Notes: a model not told the origin generated them from the letters alone. Positions 34,780-48,098 are shown, counted from the first letter of the stretch. The stretch is 64,000 nt of DNA from Isoetes taiwanensis (GCA_021234155.1 JAJEKV010000330.1:62001-126000), one strand, 5' to 3'. Numbers and translations are program-made.

Positions 34780-36229
34780 TCATCTCTTCGCGCTTGGGTG
34801 GTAGTGGGCCTGCATTTTGAATGGCAGCATGCTTCTCTCTCCCATTGGTCTCGCAATAGGATCAGTGATTGATAGCAGAATTGTTGAATGGCCATACACT
34901 GTCTTTTCAAATCCAACCCTTATGTTGCATGTCACACCTCTTTTAAAATGCATTGGAAGCCAAAGTAGCAAGATCCTCTTTACTCATCTCCTTATTTCTA
35001 CCCCTGTGACATATGCTTGGCTCTTAATATCTTGAAAGCATGCTTGAATGGTCCAAAGCAAGCCACGTCCAATGGCTGAAATTTGTGTGAAGTGTGTGGA
35101 GGCATAGTGAGCATGTGGAGGCCAAACTCTTTGGCCTTTCTAATTGATTCAATTGTTACATGGCTTCCATGGCCATCAAAGATCATCAAATGTGGCCTCG
35201 TCAGTGATACACCTCCGAACATTTTTTTTTGAAGTGATCTAACCATGCTTCAAAGAGGGCATCGTTATCCATGCCTTTTTTTTTGGAAACTCATGATCGC
35301 CCCTGTGTTCACAAACCGCTATGAGATTAGTGTCCCTCATCCTAAGCCCCTTTGAAAACATACAAATTAGGAATAGCAAAATCCTTGGGCATTGACACAT
35401 ACCAAAATTGAAATCCATTCCCTATTGGTTGGGATATTCATGCGAGGGTGCTTGTCTCCCTCTTCTCCCAATAATTCTCATTCCAAATCTTGCACCAGCT
35501 ATGATCCCTGCCTCGTCAATTGCTCCACACTCTTGAGGCATCAACTTGAAGTCTATCTAATGCATCCTTCAAATGTGTATAAAAATTAGTAACATAAAAG
35601 TAGGCATAGCTCTTACCCCTGCTCAACTCGATAGGGTCGAAAGGTTTTTTTGCGTAAGGATTGATGCCTCTTTTAAAAAAGCCTCCACCATTTTTTGCCG
35701 GGCATGCCAACTTTGAAGATTGTCTTCTTGTGTGCCGTCATATCAGCCACCTTTTATCCTTCAAAACATCTAATGTAACAGCCTGCCTTCATCGTGACAT
35801 TTGCAAAGACCCATTTCAGCAACAAAGCTTCCTCGGATTGTGTCAATCCTTTCAGACACCCCCAAATTTTTGGGATGAAATCCCATCAAGATGGTTCCTG
35901 ACCGTGGTCTGTGGAATGCCAAAATGGATGGCAGCCTTCCTAATTGAAAATATACCATCCTCAATTGCCTCAATACAGTCATTCATCTGTTCCATTGTCC
36001 AAGATCCTCTCACATAGGATCTTACAGATTTTGGATGATCCTCATCTACTTGCTGGCCTATGATCCTAGCTTTTGCTGTCCTCTTGCCTTTTTGAACAAC
36101 ACTTGGGATAGTATCTTCAAGATTAGGAGCTACACTCCTTTGTTCCTCATATTCATTGGCATGACAAAGGATGTGTAGCAAAACTGATTTCTGGAAGAAG
36201 CAAATGCGTATGTGATTCTGAGAGGCCAT
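34780..36229 (-). pseudogene. pogo/Tigger-like DDD transposase, frameshifted
   Basis: The N-terminal frame (36229-35852) ends in a psq-type helix-turn-helix: WTMEQMNDCIEAIEDG, then IRKAAIHFGIPQTTVRNHL, the DNA-binding half of pogo-family transposases. After frameshifts, 35710-35516 gives SYAYFYVTNFYTHLKDALD, followed one base out of frame by DEAGIIAGARFG (first catalytic Asp). Next come GMDNDALFEAWLDHF and, at 35246-34998, LMIFDGHGSHVT (second Asp) and HTSHKFQPLDVACFGPFK (third Asp). The frame continues to ASNAF and a GIWPLN-like segment by about 34850. The domain order and DDD triad are those of the Tc1/mariner-pogo group, which moves by cut-and-paste into TA sites. It is broken in at least three places as assembled. 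Confidence 0.75.
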
Positions 36230-38695
36230 GGATTAAAGAAGCATAAAATTCTGAATTGTAGAGTAAGCAATCTCGGATGCTTACACATCAGCAATCCAAG
36301 GGAAGAGAGAGATCTAAACCATTGTTAATGGAGGGAAAACCTAACAAAGACTAATCAAGGGATTGTATGAGCATGGTGTCATCGATCCAGAGATCCTATG
36401 GCCATGGAATTTCCTAATTTTTACCTTCACAATATATTTTCATGCTATCCGAGCAAATCCATGGACTAGTGGTAGTAATTGCACGGATCTAGGCCGGAAT
36501 GGCCATGTGGATGCAAGATATAGTGTTTGTCTTTATCTAAATAGCAACAAACTAATGCTAAAGATACATGCACCAATCGGAACCATTGCTATCCGAATCG
36601 CCTCCAATTCTGAATTATGTAGCACCTATCAGCCCATCGAATCCCTCACCATAAAGAAATTATGAGGGCACCAACGGCATCCAAGAATCGCCCCAACCGT
36701 GATAGTTCATTGGCGCCATCTCCGGATCCTTTGCTAGTCGCTATTTTTGCCGACCATTTTTTTTTCTCTCACATTTCTAACCGCTGACATTAACCCTAAC
36801 CATTGTCATTTTTTCCCCGCCCCCAACTTTTGTTGCTAGTATGCCATGTCATTAAATGTATGCACCATAGGGGGTCACCATTGTAGGGGGCACCTAATGC
36901 TAGTAGGAGATTTGTGAAGGTTTTATGCACGTGATCATGCCGTTAAGGCTTCTAGCCTGCCGCCTCCAACGCCCCAGCCCTCGCCATAGCCGAAAAGAGC
37001 TTGGTCTAAGAGCTCATTCCGCCCCTCCCTCTCGTGTGCCTAAGTGCCCACATTCTAGTAGCATAGAGGATGTATATAACGTAGCTCACGCCTTGTTGTT
37101 GTTGTTGTGGAAGCAAGACCGGTTTGGGATCACTGGCCATGGGACACCCCCCGCTTGAGTATCCATGCAAACTTGCCTTGCTACCAAAGGAGGCCCTATT
37201 CATTTATTTTCGATCAAGATATTTCAACACATTTGGCAAAAGCGCAGCTCTTCAAATGCCTGTGTCACTTTTTTCCTTTAATAACCCGTGATTGGAAAAA
37301 ACTTATTTCGCGGCTTTTGTACAAAAAAAAAACCAAACCTAATTCATCTACACAGAGAGTCCTACTTGCCAAAGAATGATTTAAACAAACTGTTGAATCT
37401 CTCAAGTAAAGCAGATTCTAGGCATTGAGAGTGTTGACCCACCTTAGGCCTTACATATATGCCAAGGATTATGATTATCATGATGAGCTTAAAGGATTTC
37501 ATGTACTTTGCAAAGAAGGATTGTGGTTACTATGGAACTTGTGTTTACTAAAAGTTACCAATTTAATGGAAAGAGATAGAAGCATCTAAAGTTTCCCTCC
37601 TATATTACATTGTTCTTTTTCTATGGAAGTTGTACTATGAAAACACATGGGAGTCAGAGACCCGCTTCAAATCTAGATTCCAAAGAAATCTCGTGGTCGC
37701 TAGCTAAGCATGTGATACAACCAATTGAATCTTTTCATTATTTCAAATTTCAAAACAAGTTCCATTCTCCATTTCTAACATTTAAATCCACAAAGGCATT
37801 AGCACATTTTTAATTACCCTTGATCTAATGAATATTCCTTACTTTATGTCGTGATCAATGCCTCTTGAATTTTTTTCATCCAAAATTTTATGTGCAAGTT
37901 CCAATGGTGCAAAACAATGATTCCAACTTCACCAATATTTTGCATTATAGCCATTGTGGTAGCAAAAGAGAATAAAAAGGGTTGTCCCTCCCAAGTGGCA
38001 TGAGGGTGTGTTTGTTTGTTTCCTCGGATGGTGGAGGATGTGCTTCAGAATAGGCCATCATCCAACTCTCTGGTCACCGAGGGTGTTTATGCTTGTTTTG
38101 GAGAGTGGTCGAGGAGATGCTTTAATGAATAAACCACCATCGCCTTAGCCGGCATCTCGTGCATGCTAGTTGAAGCATTGTTTCCACCTTCATCTTGACC
38201 CGACATCCCGCGCACTTGCATGTTGGTGGGATTGAAGTTCAATTTTTTGCCGATGGCGTGAGATATTGTCATAATAATAAACAAAATGATGGCAAGAAGT
38301 GGATAACATTAATATTTACCATGCTATTACGCTAGTAAATGCTTTTACAAGTTTTTTTTGGGGAAAAAATAAGATTTTTTTTTTTATGCGGTGAAGTTTG
38401 AACCATTGGTATATTTAAATCTTGATGCATGTGAACCATTAGTATATTTAAATCTTGATGACGGGCTGCTTTTTGCTTCACGTGATTCACCCTACCGATC
38501 AAGCCGATCTCAAGGCCAGCCTAATCAAACCGATCAATCTTCATCCAGAGGGTTGGGTATGATGAAATTGGCCATCTCGATAGTACCAGGTGCCTCCATC
38601 ACCAGGATTCATGCTTAAAGAGGGCAGGCAAGGTTCTTCCTTCCAAGAAGCAAATTTGTTTACAGTTTCTGCAGGCTGGTACAAAGGGTATGAAA
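36230..38695. other. no recognisable gene
   Basis: No family-bearing ORF. Near 37598 TCCTATATTACATTG resembles the Helitron 5' end of this window, but no matching 3' hairpin end was found. A 35-bp repeat lies at 38395-38462. Confidence 0.4.
38395..38462. repeat. two tandem copies of a ~35-bp unit
   Basis: GAACCATTGGTATATTTAAA and its near-identical copy follow one another, each ending in ATCTTGATG. It lies about 240 bp before the Hsp70-like fragment. Confidence 0.85.
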
Positions 38696-39265
38696 ATGGA
38701 TGCAGTGACGGTAGTGGATATAGATTTTGGCACTACTTATTCTGGATTTGCATATGCCCATCACTCCAATTCAATCGAGGTTTATATTTTCGACAATTGG
38801 CCTACTTACAATGAAGCTGGGGGTCATAGAAGGTACTAGTGTTTTCTATTTCTAACTGAACATGTTGGGTACTGAAAGCATGGTATTGGCCTCAAGACCG
38901 TTATAGCCTTTGAAGGGGCCAGAGATGCACAGAGATATCAGTCCGAGAAGAATCTTGTGAGAAACCTAATAATACAGATATCACCAAATTCAAGTTGTTT
39001 TTGGCCGCAAAGAATCTTGACCCACTTCTTTCAAGTGGGCTGATAGTGGAGAAGCTCATTGTTTATTATCTGAGAGCAATGTTTCAATTTGCTATGGGTG
39101 AATTGAAGTTGTGCCATTGCAAATTTTAGCAAGTGAGACATGAAGTGGTGCATTACACTATCTTGCCTGCTATTGAGGATGAATGTCGGATTGATCAAAA
39201 AGCAACTATCGTAGAATCGACAAGGCTTTTCTTTAGCTCCATGCAACTTATCATAGTTAGCAGAT
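38696..39265 (+). pseudogene. HSPA12-type Hsp70 ATPase fragment
   Basis: The frame 38696-38839 (47 codons) contains VVDIDFGTTYSGFAYAH and then IFDNWPTYNEAGG. This is the phosphate-1 ATP-binding loop of the actin/Hsp70 fold in the form typical of HSPA12 proteins (DFGTTYSG). About 130 bases later, frames resume with TVIAFEGARDAQRY and then KFKLFLAAKNLDP, SSGLIVEKLIVYYLRAMFQF and ILPAIEDEC, matching the order of the HSPA12 N-terminal lobe. A full protein would be over 500 residues, and nothing beyond the first ~150 is visible. Stops and shifts separate the parts, so it is a truncated relic or partial duplicate. There is no partner gene nearby. Confidence 0.65.
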
Positions 39266-39802
39266 AACGCTATATCCCAAATTTGTAACGCTAGGCATTA
39301 CACACAAGGCCCCCAAAAATAATCTATTATATTTTAACCCCCCTCGAATATCTAAAGACCATTATATGTGTGATTTCTTATGCATAAATTTATTTGATAG
39401 AAGAAACCCATGCCATAGTGGTTTGTTTAACTGGTAGTGGTTTATAACATGGTTATTAATGTGATTACCAATGTTATAGTGGTTTCTTAGAACTAGTGGT
39501 GGTTTAAGAGAGTTTTGTGCTTACTATAATGGTTTATTAAGATTAGTAATAGTTTGTTAAAACCACTATGTGATCTGACCAACATAAATAAATGCATTAT
39601 TTTTTCTTTATAGGAATTTTTCTCAACCATTGATTTATGGTATGGTATTGGTTGAAGATTTGCACTACAATTGATTATGTATTAGATTTATTGGGATGTC
39701 CTCGCTTTTTAAAAGTAAGCTTTTTGTTATTCCTAATCATTGTTAAGATAATGGTACACTTTGCATGCAAATGATTAGGGATGGCAACATAAATATTCTA
39801 AT

Positions 39803-39804
<2 letters not shown>
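39266..39804. other. no gene; degenerate AGTGGTTT-rich repeats
   Basis: Positions 39415-39590 hold repeated variants of TAGTGGTTTNTTAA in both orientations. No coding potential. Confidence 0.5.
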
Positions 39805-39839
<35 letters not shown>

Positions 39840-40065
39840 TGAAGGACGCCTTTCTATTCATCATCATATCATGAGTACATTTTACATCACAATCTATGAT
39901 CACATGGAAGCCGATTAATCCACCACCTAGGCAACGATATGCTAGGTCGCTTTTAGGACGCCGCTCTATTCATCATCACATCATGAGTACATTTTACATC
40001 ACAACCCATGCATCACATGGAAGCCAATTCACTATCTAGACCAATTCACTATCTAGACATGATAT
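39805..40065 (-). mobile_element. poly(A)-tailed retroposon 3' end with internal duplication
   Basis: A run of 33 T (39805-39837) followed by TTGAAGGACGCC marks the tail of a minus-strand retroposon. The same GAAGGACGCC follows the poly(T) at 43089. About 100 bp is duplicated (39843-39945 and about 39955-40060), sharing CATGAGTACATTTTACATCA. Only a short 3' portion is present. Confidence 0.6.
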
Positions 40066-40117
40066 GCTAAAAAAGCTGTTTTGCATCTGATTATTTCATA
40101 CATGTGGTGTGTTTAAG

Positions 40118-40186
40118 GTCCAAGTGAGCATGGTATAATGGCAAGTTATCCGATAGAGGTACCGGATTTCAAGTTTTCCTCACCGG
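40118..40186 (+). other. tRNA-like relic
   Basis: TGGTATAATGGCAAG fits a tRNA A box of the Asp/Gly/Glu type, and GGATTTCAAGTTTTCC is a degraded B box at suitable spacing. The arms do not form a full cloverleaf. It is probably a tRNA-derived SINE head or pseudogene. Confidence 0.3.
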
Positions 40187-42187
40187 GCAACATGAGCATG
40201 CATTGTTAACTCCTAATATTTTTTTCTTTTTTTCTCAGAAGAGGATAAAATAACCATCAAGGTGAGCAAAAATGCAATGACAAAAATATTAGGCCGCAAA
40301 ACATTTAGGGTTAGGTGGGTGGGTGGGTATTTTGTGTCCGCCTCGTGGTGCGCAAGAAAGCTCCAATGGAACGCTGATGGAGCGGAGCTTGTAGCTAAGG
40401 ATAATACTATGGTGAATCTTGCAAATATGGTTATTTGGGCTCAAGGCAAGCCGCTGTAAAGGTGCATCAAGATGGATTTTCAGATTTGAGAAATATAAAC
40501 ATGGTATGAACCCTAAAAAAAGTTTACGTGACGCTCTTTTTCTGCTTTTTTTCCATTTTATCGCATTCTTGCGAAACTATGCAAAGACCCATTGATACAA
40601 AAAGGAGAGAAGGTAGGTATTTTGCACAAAAGAGACTACCCCGCAGCCCTAGAGATTGCTTTTTATTCGGCTAGTTTGAAGAATCCGCCCCCTCTATTGT
40701 AGAAACCGCCTCAGGTGCAAATTAGGGTCAGATGGCCCTCCCATTGAAGAATCCCTCCATTTGAATCTATCCGCCCCTCTCACGCCGATTTAGTACAATA
40801 AAAAATACCAAAATTTTTGTACAGCTTTGTCCGATCCGGGCATGTAGTAGAGGGAGGGCCGGATAGGTTCAAGGGGGGGATTAGTTCAATGGAGGGGGCC
40901 TGATACTATCAGAATCGCCAGCCGGATGCTTCTGATTCTTCAACTGCCCCTTTATTCTCACCATGTAGGGGCACTTTGTTTTATATCACAAGAGTTACAC
41001 AAGCCTTAGCTTTATTCAATTTTCGTGATCTATGCCAATAAATTGGTTTTGATCAGTTTGTATCAAATCCCTTCCCTTAGAGCCAATAGATTGGTGAGAG
41101 CTTTTATTTCTATATGGGTTTATCATTTGTCCAACATGATTTTATGCTAATTTGCACTTGTACATTCTTGTTTTGATTATCATCGTTCTCCGCATCCGCA
41201 AAAATTATGGCGTATATTATATTTGGCGCCAAGAATGGTTCCGGGTCATGATCCTCTCTTCCATTGTATAAAAGTTGAAGATGTTATTAGTGGATGCGAA
41301 AAATCATATATCAACAAGGTAATTGTTAGTTGTTTGAAAATTGATCTTGTTTATCCCTTTTTCTAGCAAAGTGCTGTTTAAAAATGATTTTTAGCTTTTA
41401 AACAGTAAATGTAAGCATTTGCAAATACATGTTACAACACAAATTTTCGAGTATGCTCAAGTGATTTTGTATACATGCTCGAACAAGGCAGACTGTCTGA
41501 AGCATTTTCTGAGTAATCTCCTTGTGGACATTTCTGTTCCAGATAAGTTCTCTCAGTGATAATTCAGTGCAATTTTGGCATTATTCATTTGGGCTCCAAA
41601 GATCAGTTCTTAATACATTTCCATCGCCTATGGTTCTCTTTCTCGTTATATTTGTGTTTAGAGTTTTGTGGAATTCTCGTGATTTTGGTACTTCAAGCAA
41701 GGTTTATATAAATTTTTAGATTCGTATTCATATTTTTGTTTATAGGGACATACCACGCTGCCAGCAAAATACATGAGCCTAATGGATCAATTTGGAATGG
41801 CTGTGAATATATCCATGATGCTAGTAGACAATTGAGAATTGTTATAGATCTTCTTGGTATCCTTGCTTCTGTTACAGTGCCAATCAAATTTCTGAATATT
41901 ATGCCTTTAGCAAGTATCAATCGACTCTAACGAGTAAGAAATACCTATACCACATATCTTATTGCATATCTATATCTAAATGTAGGTTTGTTGATCAACT
42001 ATGTTGTTTCTGTTGGTTGTTGTTGAAGTCCCATGAGAGAAAGGTAAGGGATTGGTCGATAGTATTTGAATTTGTCTGTTTGATATTTGTACATATCAAG
42101 ATTTAGGATTCTGTGGTAAATCCTCCATAAGCTCGCTATCCAAGTGCTTGCAAAGGCTACATGCTCTCAAGCTTTTTCTATTACAAA

Positions 42188-42290
42188 GTCATATCATATG
42201 GTTTGAGTGAATGTTGGTACAAAGATATGGATATACCAGGGTTCAAATCCCTGGGCAATTGAGCTTTGGATATATGCTATATGATTTGTT
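42188..42290 (+). other. tRNA-like B-box sequence
   Basis: CAGGGTTCAAATCCCTGGG contains a perfect B-box consensus and a self-complementary T-arm. A weak A box (TGGTTTGAGTGAATGTTGG) precedes it. Likely a SINE head or decayed tRNA gene. A similar but poorer B box is at about 48337 (GGGGTTCAAATCC). Confidence 0.35.
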
Positions 42291-42440
42291 TTCCTAAATA
42301 TTTCATAGAGCGATCCATCAACGTTGTTTTAATGACTTCAATACAAAACTTGCATCAATCTTCCTAATGGTTTATCCAAAATATCAGTCTTTCTATTTTT
42401 CAAATAATAATTGGATTCTTTCAGATAAACTAGTACAAAT

Positions 42441-42465
42441 GATAGATAGATAGATAGATAGATAG
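42441..42465. repeat. GATA tetranucleotide microsatellite
   Basis: Six uninterrupted GATA units. Confidence 0.95.
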
Positions 42466-43085
42466 AAGAAAAATATCAAGAGAAATTGTAACTAGGTGAT
42501 GCAAAACTTACGATGATTCATGACCATTTGTGTCGTCTAAATGGCAATGCTTCCCAAGTTGAGCATGTCTTATTATCTTTACTACGCCACAACCAATGCA
42601 TCGTTTAAAATACCATTGATTTGTTCTTGATACCAAATAGATGTAAAGATGCAAACCTTGATTACCTTGATAGAAAAATTAGAGTCATTTTATTGCATGG
42701 AACAACAATGGTTCATGTAAAAAGACGAGATAACTTCATTAGAAAAAATATTGTTTTATTTGCTATATTACTATTTGGACCACCGCCTAAAACATAGAAT
42801 CAAGCACTATCAAAAACCATCTCGATAAAGAGTGATAACAAACTAAAACGATAAATCACAACTAAGAACCATATTGTACAACTATTCGTGATTATTCAAT
42901 ATATTAACCCACAAAGTAATATTACTTTATTATATAGTGGTTTTATATAAAAGTTGCTGAAAAATTGATAATGTTATTTTTGGGGCCTTGTGTTAGCAAA
43001 ATAACTAACAAAAAATAACCCAGTTATTTTTTGGCGTAATATGACAGATGTCAATTTTGAAAAATAGAATAGAATAGAATAGAAT

Positions 43086-43088
<3 letters not shown>

Positions 43089-43122
<34 letters not shown>

Positions 43123-45261
43123 AAGGACGCCAAGCTTTATTCACCAACTAGAAACCAGAGCAACATAAATGCAAAGATGTGGATTATAACCCCAAAGTGG
43201 ACAAACCGATCCAACTGAAAGCACAACCACCGCCTATGCAAAAGAATGAATCAAGGTAAGTATGCCGGATCAGCACTTTCTTCTCTTGATCAAGAGAAGA
43301 ACAATTGTAAGCCATAACAATTTTATCTTTGCCTCATCAAGAACAACCTCATCTGCAGATCTATGCCCTTAAAGATAAACAACCTCCTTCTCTTCCAGAT
43401 TGACCATAAAAAGCCACCGCATGCGAGATGAAAAGCTCGTTTCCGTTGTTTGGGCCAAGCATCGGGATAGATAGCAAGCAAAATTTGCCGGCTAGATCGA
43501 GACGCGATGCAAAAAGGGTCAACAACCAAGACCACCCCGCCAAGCCTCTCACACAAGAAAAACAATGCTCAATACCTCAACCCTTTGCCGGGCATAAAGG
43601 GCGAGCTCGAAACCGATTATCCATTTTATGGACTAACCTCGTTGACTCGGGAGGCATCTATGGATCACTTGCCACCACAAAACTACTACTTTGGGGTGAA
43701 GCACTTTTTATCCCATACCCATATCCAAACACTTTTCCATTGTGGCCGAGGGACTGAAGATGCCATCTATTAGATGGAGGCAGGATTTTAATGCACAAGC
43801 AATTTATACACGTAAGACACAAAACCGCCTGGCTGGATATCCCGATGGCAACCCCATATGACTACCCCAACTGCGGGACCAGAATCCTGCGGGCAACAAT
43901 GTAAAAAGAATATGATTCCAGATTACTCGTCCCATCCGCATACAACAAGAACTTTGTTCTGAATGCTTCCCATGACATGAGATGATCGACTCATACCAAG
44001 TCGCAATAGTATTGATACCACCGCTACCCATCGTCGCTTGCGCCTTTGGATGAACAACCACACTTAGAGGCACATTCTCTGGAGTGTCCCGCAAAGGAAT
44101 CCACCAAAGATGGAGTGGACAAATCAAGACATGCCTCGGGATTAATATGGAAAAAGAGACCGACAAAGGTCCCAAGTCATAGCAACCCCTTTAGAAAGGG
44201 AGAAGCATTAGGATACGGATGCATATGATAAAGCAAAGCCCAAGGAAGGAGGGGCTTAATGGAGGCCTTATGAAATGGAAGACAATGTGAATCGACCGCA
44301 CCAACAACCTCGAGCCGAGAATCATCCTTACCAATGAAAATCCTCCAAATGAACTTTGATATCATCACCTTGCTTTGGAGGTGAAAATCCAACATACCAA
44401 GACCACCAGGTGCCTTAGGTCTAATGCATTTCGCCCAAGCTACCTTGACCACCGCCTCCTAACTCATTTCCACCCCAAATAAAATTTCTCGACGATACGC
44501 ACAATCTCCTCCATCTTACATCGCGAGCTAGTAAAAGGCACGCGCCATGTAGACATGAGTATTACTAAGAACACATTTAGCCACAGTGATTCTGGGCATG
44601 GACAGGTTTAGTCAGATTCCACCAAAACAAGTGCTTTTTGCAACCCACTAATGATTTCATCCCAAGCATCCGGCGCAGACATGAATTCCAACTGGGATAC
44701 CAAGCAACTTTGTGGTATTGCCATGCGTAAGAATCTTCCAAGGATAGTCCAAAAATACAAGATAGATTTTTTAACGCCCACGGAGACCAATAGGTCATGG
44801 GACCCATATAATGGGCTAGTACAATCATTACTACTAGGATTAAAACCCTCGCCTCAAAGGTTTTCAAGGGAAAAACCTTTGCAAAGAATGATGATACTAG
44901 ACAAGCGGGAGATAATGACTCACCGAGGGCTCAAGAATTGCCGATGTTTTTCTAGAACCCTCAAGTATGTATAATGCCAAGTCATGCACGATGGTGCTCG
45001 AGAAGTTGTGGGAAGCGTGAAATGGAATGCTAAGGTAAAAAATGATTCCGACTATCTCAAAACCAGGGCAACTCGTAAGAGTATGGCTTTCATCTTCACC
45101 AACATGTAACCGCAACAGTAACATAGTCTCGCTTTCGCAATTTCGCGGCCGCCCCATCTACCCGCCTCAACTGTGAGTTCGTGGGACCCCACGCCAATTG
45201 ATGCGTGAAAAAAAAAAAATACCATTCTCAGATGTTTTTCGAGACTAATTAAGAAATGCAA
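43089..45261 (-). mobile_element. LINE (L1-like) reverse-transcriptase C-terminal relic
   Basis: A poly(T) of 33 bases at 43089-43121, preceded by an AGAAT microsatellite, is the poly(A) tail of a minus-strand LINE. From high to low coordinates the broken frames give HVGEDESHTL (45157-44897), the post-palm region, and then VAWAKCIRPKAPGGLGMLDF with KFIWRIFIG (44452-44177). This is the conserved plant LINE segment VAWxKICxPKxxGGLGxxD. Last is a zinc-finger/RVT tail with FHLACGGFLWSIWKRRRLF (43565-43323). The polymerase palm with its FADD motif and the endonuclease are missing, as expected for a 5'-truncated insertion. Stops and frameshifts are frequent. The 5' limit is uncertain. Confidence 0.8.
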
Positions 45262-47872
45262 AGATCTAACCTAAACGAAGCTATTCCCCGCCGCCAAATT
45301 TTGTCCACACATTTTTGTTTCGGCTTATGCTAGAGCTACAAGGAGGCCAATTAGATTTATTCGCTCGAGCCACATCCTTTTGATCCACATCGGTTCGAGC
45401 CACATCCTTCTCGTGTATGCCGGAGCCATATCCAACCGATACTTTTTTTAGAAGTTAAAGAAGCCAAAGTTAAGATCGATTCATTGATCCTTTCTCCCCG
45501 TTTCTATACTTTGGGTTTGAGGTATATTCTAATTTTTTAGCATGTTAGAGTAGGTATTTTAAATTTTCGATTGCATATTTAGAATCAAAGATGATCATTA
45601 GTCAAGATTATGTTTCAAATTGTTCAAATCTGATTTTTGTTGCCCCTAGGGGCAAACCCTCATTTACTTAGTTTTTTGGTATATCCTAAGTATATGCTAG
45701 AATATACTTAGAATATCTTTGGTGATGCTCCAAACCCCATCTCCCTCAGAATTACGGTCACATCCATTTGTGGGTCGCCATGTTTGAACCGCTTAACCGC
45801 CAGGTCCTCTTTGATTCGCCTCGTGATGTAGAAGAAGGTGAGATCCTTTCGCCTGCTCGCTTCCATCTGCGTAAGATCCGCAAAAAAGCACCCTCTTGAG
45901 CATTCCCCGACATTTTGTTAGAGGTAAAAGGCGAGGGAAGGGAATTTCCCTCTTTGGAAGGCAATCGTCGCATTCCTTTGGCACTTGCATTCGTTTCCCG
46001 GCAAGGCAGGTTCTTTTGTAGGTCCGGCCCTCATAGGTATGTAAGCCCTTCCTCTCAAGCTTAGGTTTTCGTAAGGTTTAGTAGATTTGCGTGGGGTTTT
46101 CAAAGCGTATATTGCATATACCTCCTCGCTCTTGGATCGCGGAGTTTACTAGATCTTTGAAATGTTTCATAACTTTTGGTAAGCTCTTAGAATCTTGTCA
46201 TATTTTCGGTTTTTATTCTTGAATCTAGCTCTCATTTTTGTTTATGTAATGTAGGTGCTTAGATGAGCTTAGAACCATCGCTTTTTGGTAATATTTGTGA
46301 AATATTGTGTAACCTATAGATATATTTTGTTCTTTCCTGAAATGTAACCGTATTTGTTGTTTTCTTTTGTCCTTTAAGTCGCGGATTTCAAGCCCTCAAG
46401 GCCTCGTAAGGATTCTAATTTTTCAACAAAAATCATGATATAAGCAAATCTATTCTTTACGCTTTGGCTCTAGAATTATGTGTTGTTTGGTCCGATGTAA
46501 TAAGAATTTTTTCTCACGTGATTTCGCTATTTCTTGGTTCTAATATTGTTCTTGTGGTAATGCAAAGTTAAAAATTTCTACTTAAATGAAATGTCGTTGC
46601 ATGCAACACATGTATTTTGTGGTTTGTGGATTCTCATGTTGATGCAAATTTATGGAGGGCATGTAAAAAGGTATTTCATTCACAATGCATGAAAATGAAG
46701 ATTCAAGAAGAAGATTTGTAGTATGAATATTTGTGTTGTGAAATTCTCAGACTTTTTTTTTGATGGCAGCTCGTTTCTATTCTATTATTTTATGGCGGCT
46801 CCATAAAAACATTGATCCGAACACAATATAATACTCAACATGTATCACTATGAAATGCTGTAGTCTATTTGTAATTTTGGTATAAATACATAATCCCTTA
46901 AAATATACGCAGGACATACTGAGGACGCTTGATGTCTATACAGAAAAATTACTAGAAATAATCTAGGACAGAAATTAGGTGAAATTCCCCCGACCTCGCT
47001 TTTTTTTGATTCAACAACTGCCTCGGAAAATCTAAGGCGGGTTGAATGGGGCAGCCCCAACACACCGCCTCAAGTTTATAGTGATCCAACGGTTCGCCTG
47101 ATCAATCTTGATCGCTGGTGTTTATGGAGCTATAACACATCGCTACTCCATAACACCCTATGATGTTATGAAATGAACGGATCCGCATCGATTTTGATAA
47201 TGATCTGATGGCCCAAAACTCTGGCAAGTTAGGTTAGGAGGACGCCAATTCTGCAGTTACTTCAAAAAAATTCGGGCCATCAATGGCAAGCTACGCCAAG
47301 ACACCCTCGCCATTTTGATGGCCTCAAATTTTTTTTCAAGAACACCCTACTGTATGCTATCTACTCCTTAAAACTGCTTACACTTTTCTATCGTGGAAGA
47401 TGTCCGGTGGTGGCGGCAACATTAGCTGGTTTTGTTGTTATTTTCAATCTTATCTTTACATGGTCTTTGACCTACCTGAACCGTAAGTTCTCTAAACTTA
47501 TTTGGTTTCAGTAGCTTTTTTATTTTCTAAGCCATGTGTTGCATATAATCCAGAAGCCTCAAGTTGTTCTATTCGAGGAAACACTTGCTGAAATAGAAGC
47601 TTAGTCGCTGAAGGTTTTGAATATAATCCAAATGCAAGGTTTTGAATATTCTACTTTTGGACAACATGATAAGCACTTTAAATGTCTACTAGCTATGCAA
47701 TCCACAAGGCCAACATCTGTAGAGAAAAAAAACATGGATCTCTATAGAATAACAAAACATGGACCCTTATAGATGTATCGCTGAATTTGTTGCCCATATA
47801 TTATAGATCTAATGCAGACATGCACAACCCTACTATTGAAATGCATAGAAACGGATAACGCTTGTAGCATGT

Positions 47873-48098
47873 CAATACATCCGAGGAGATGGATGCATCG
47901 CATGTTAAAGAACAACAAGGTTACTATGAAGCATAGAGAGTTACTAACTCATGCAGAGATGGAAAGGAGATGGAAAGTTACTATCAAAATGTCATGCTGA
48001 ATACATCTGGAGGAGATGGATGCATTTCTGCATGTTAAAGAACAGCAAGGTTACTATGAAGCATGGAAAGTTACTAATCATGCAGAGATGGACAGGAA
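47873..48098. repeat. ~125-bp tandem duplication
   Basis: Two copies share GGAGATGGATGCAT, AAGGTTACTATGAAGCAT and CATGCAGAGATGG. Small ORFs across them (47812-48000, 47951-48142) are products of the repeat and not genes. Confidence 0.85.

Larger units (their letters stand above)
40190..43065. other. no recognisable gene
   Basis: Short ORFs at 40262-40459, 41522-41719 and 41736-41930 have no known domain. The last keeps open codons after an AG acceptor-like site and could be an exon, but there is no supporting partner. It contains a tRNA-like B box and a GATA microsatellite. Confidence 0.35.

Noticed and set aside
37598..37620. Possible Helitron 5' end TCCTATATTACATTG
   Set aside because: Similar to the family 5' end but diverged, not preceded by A, and without a matching 3' hairpin end downstream.
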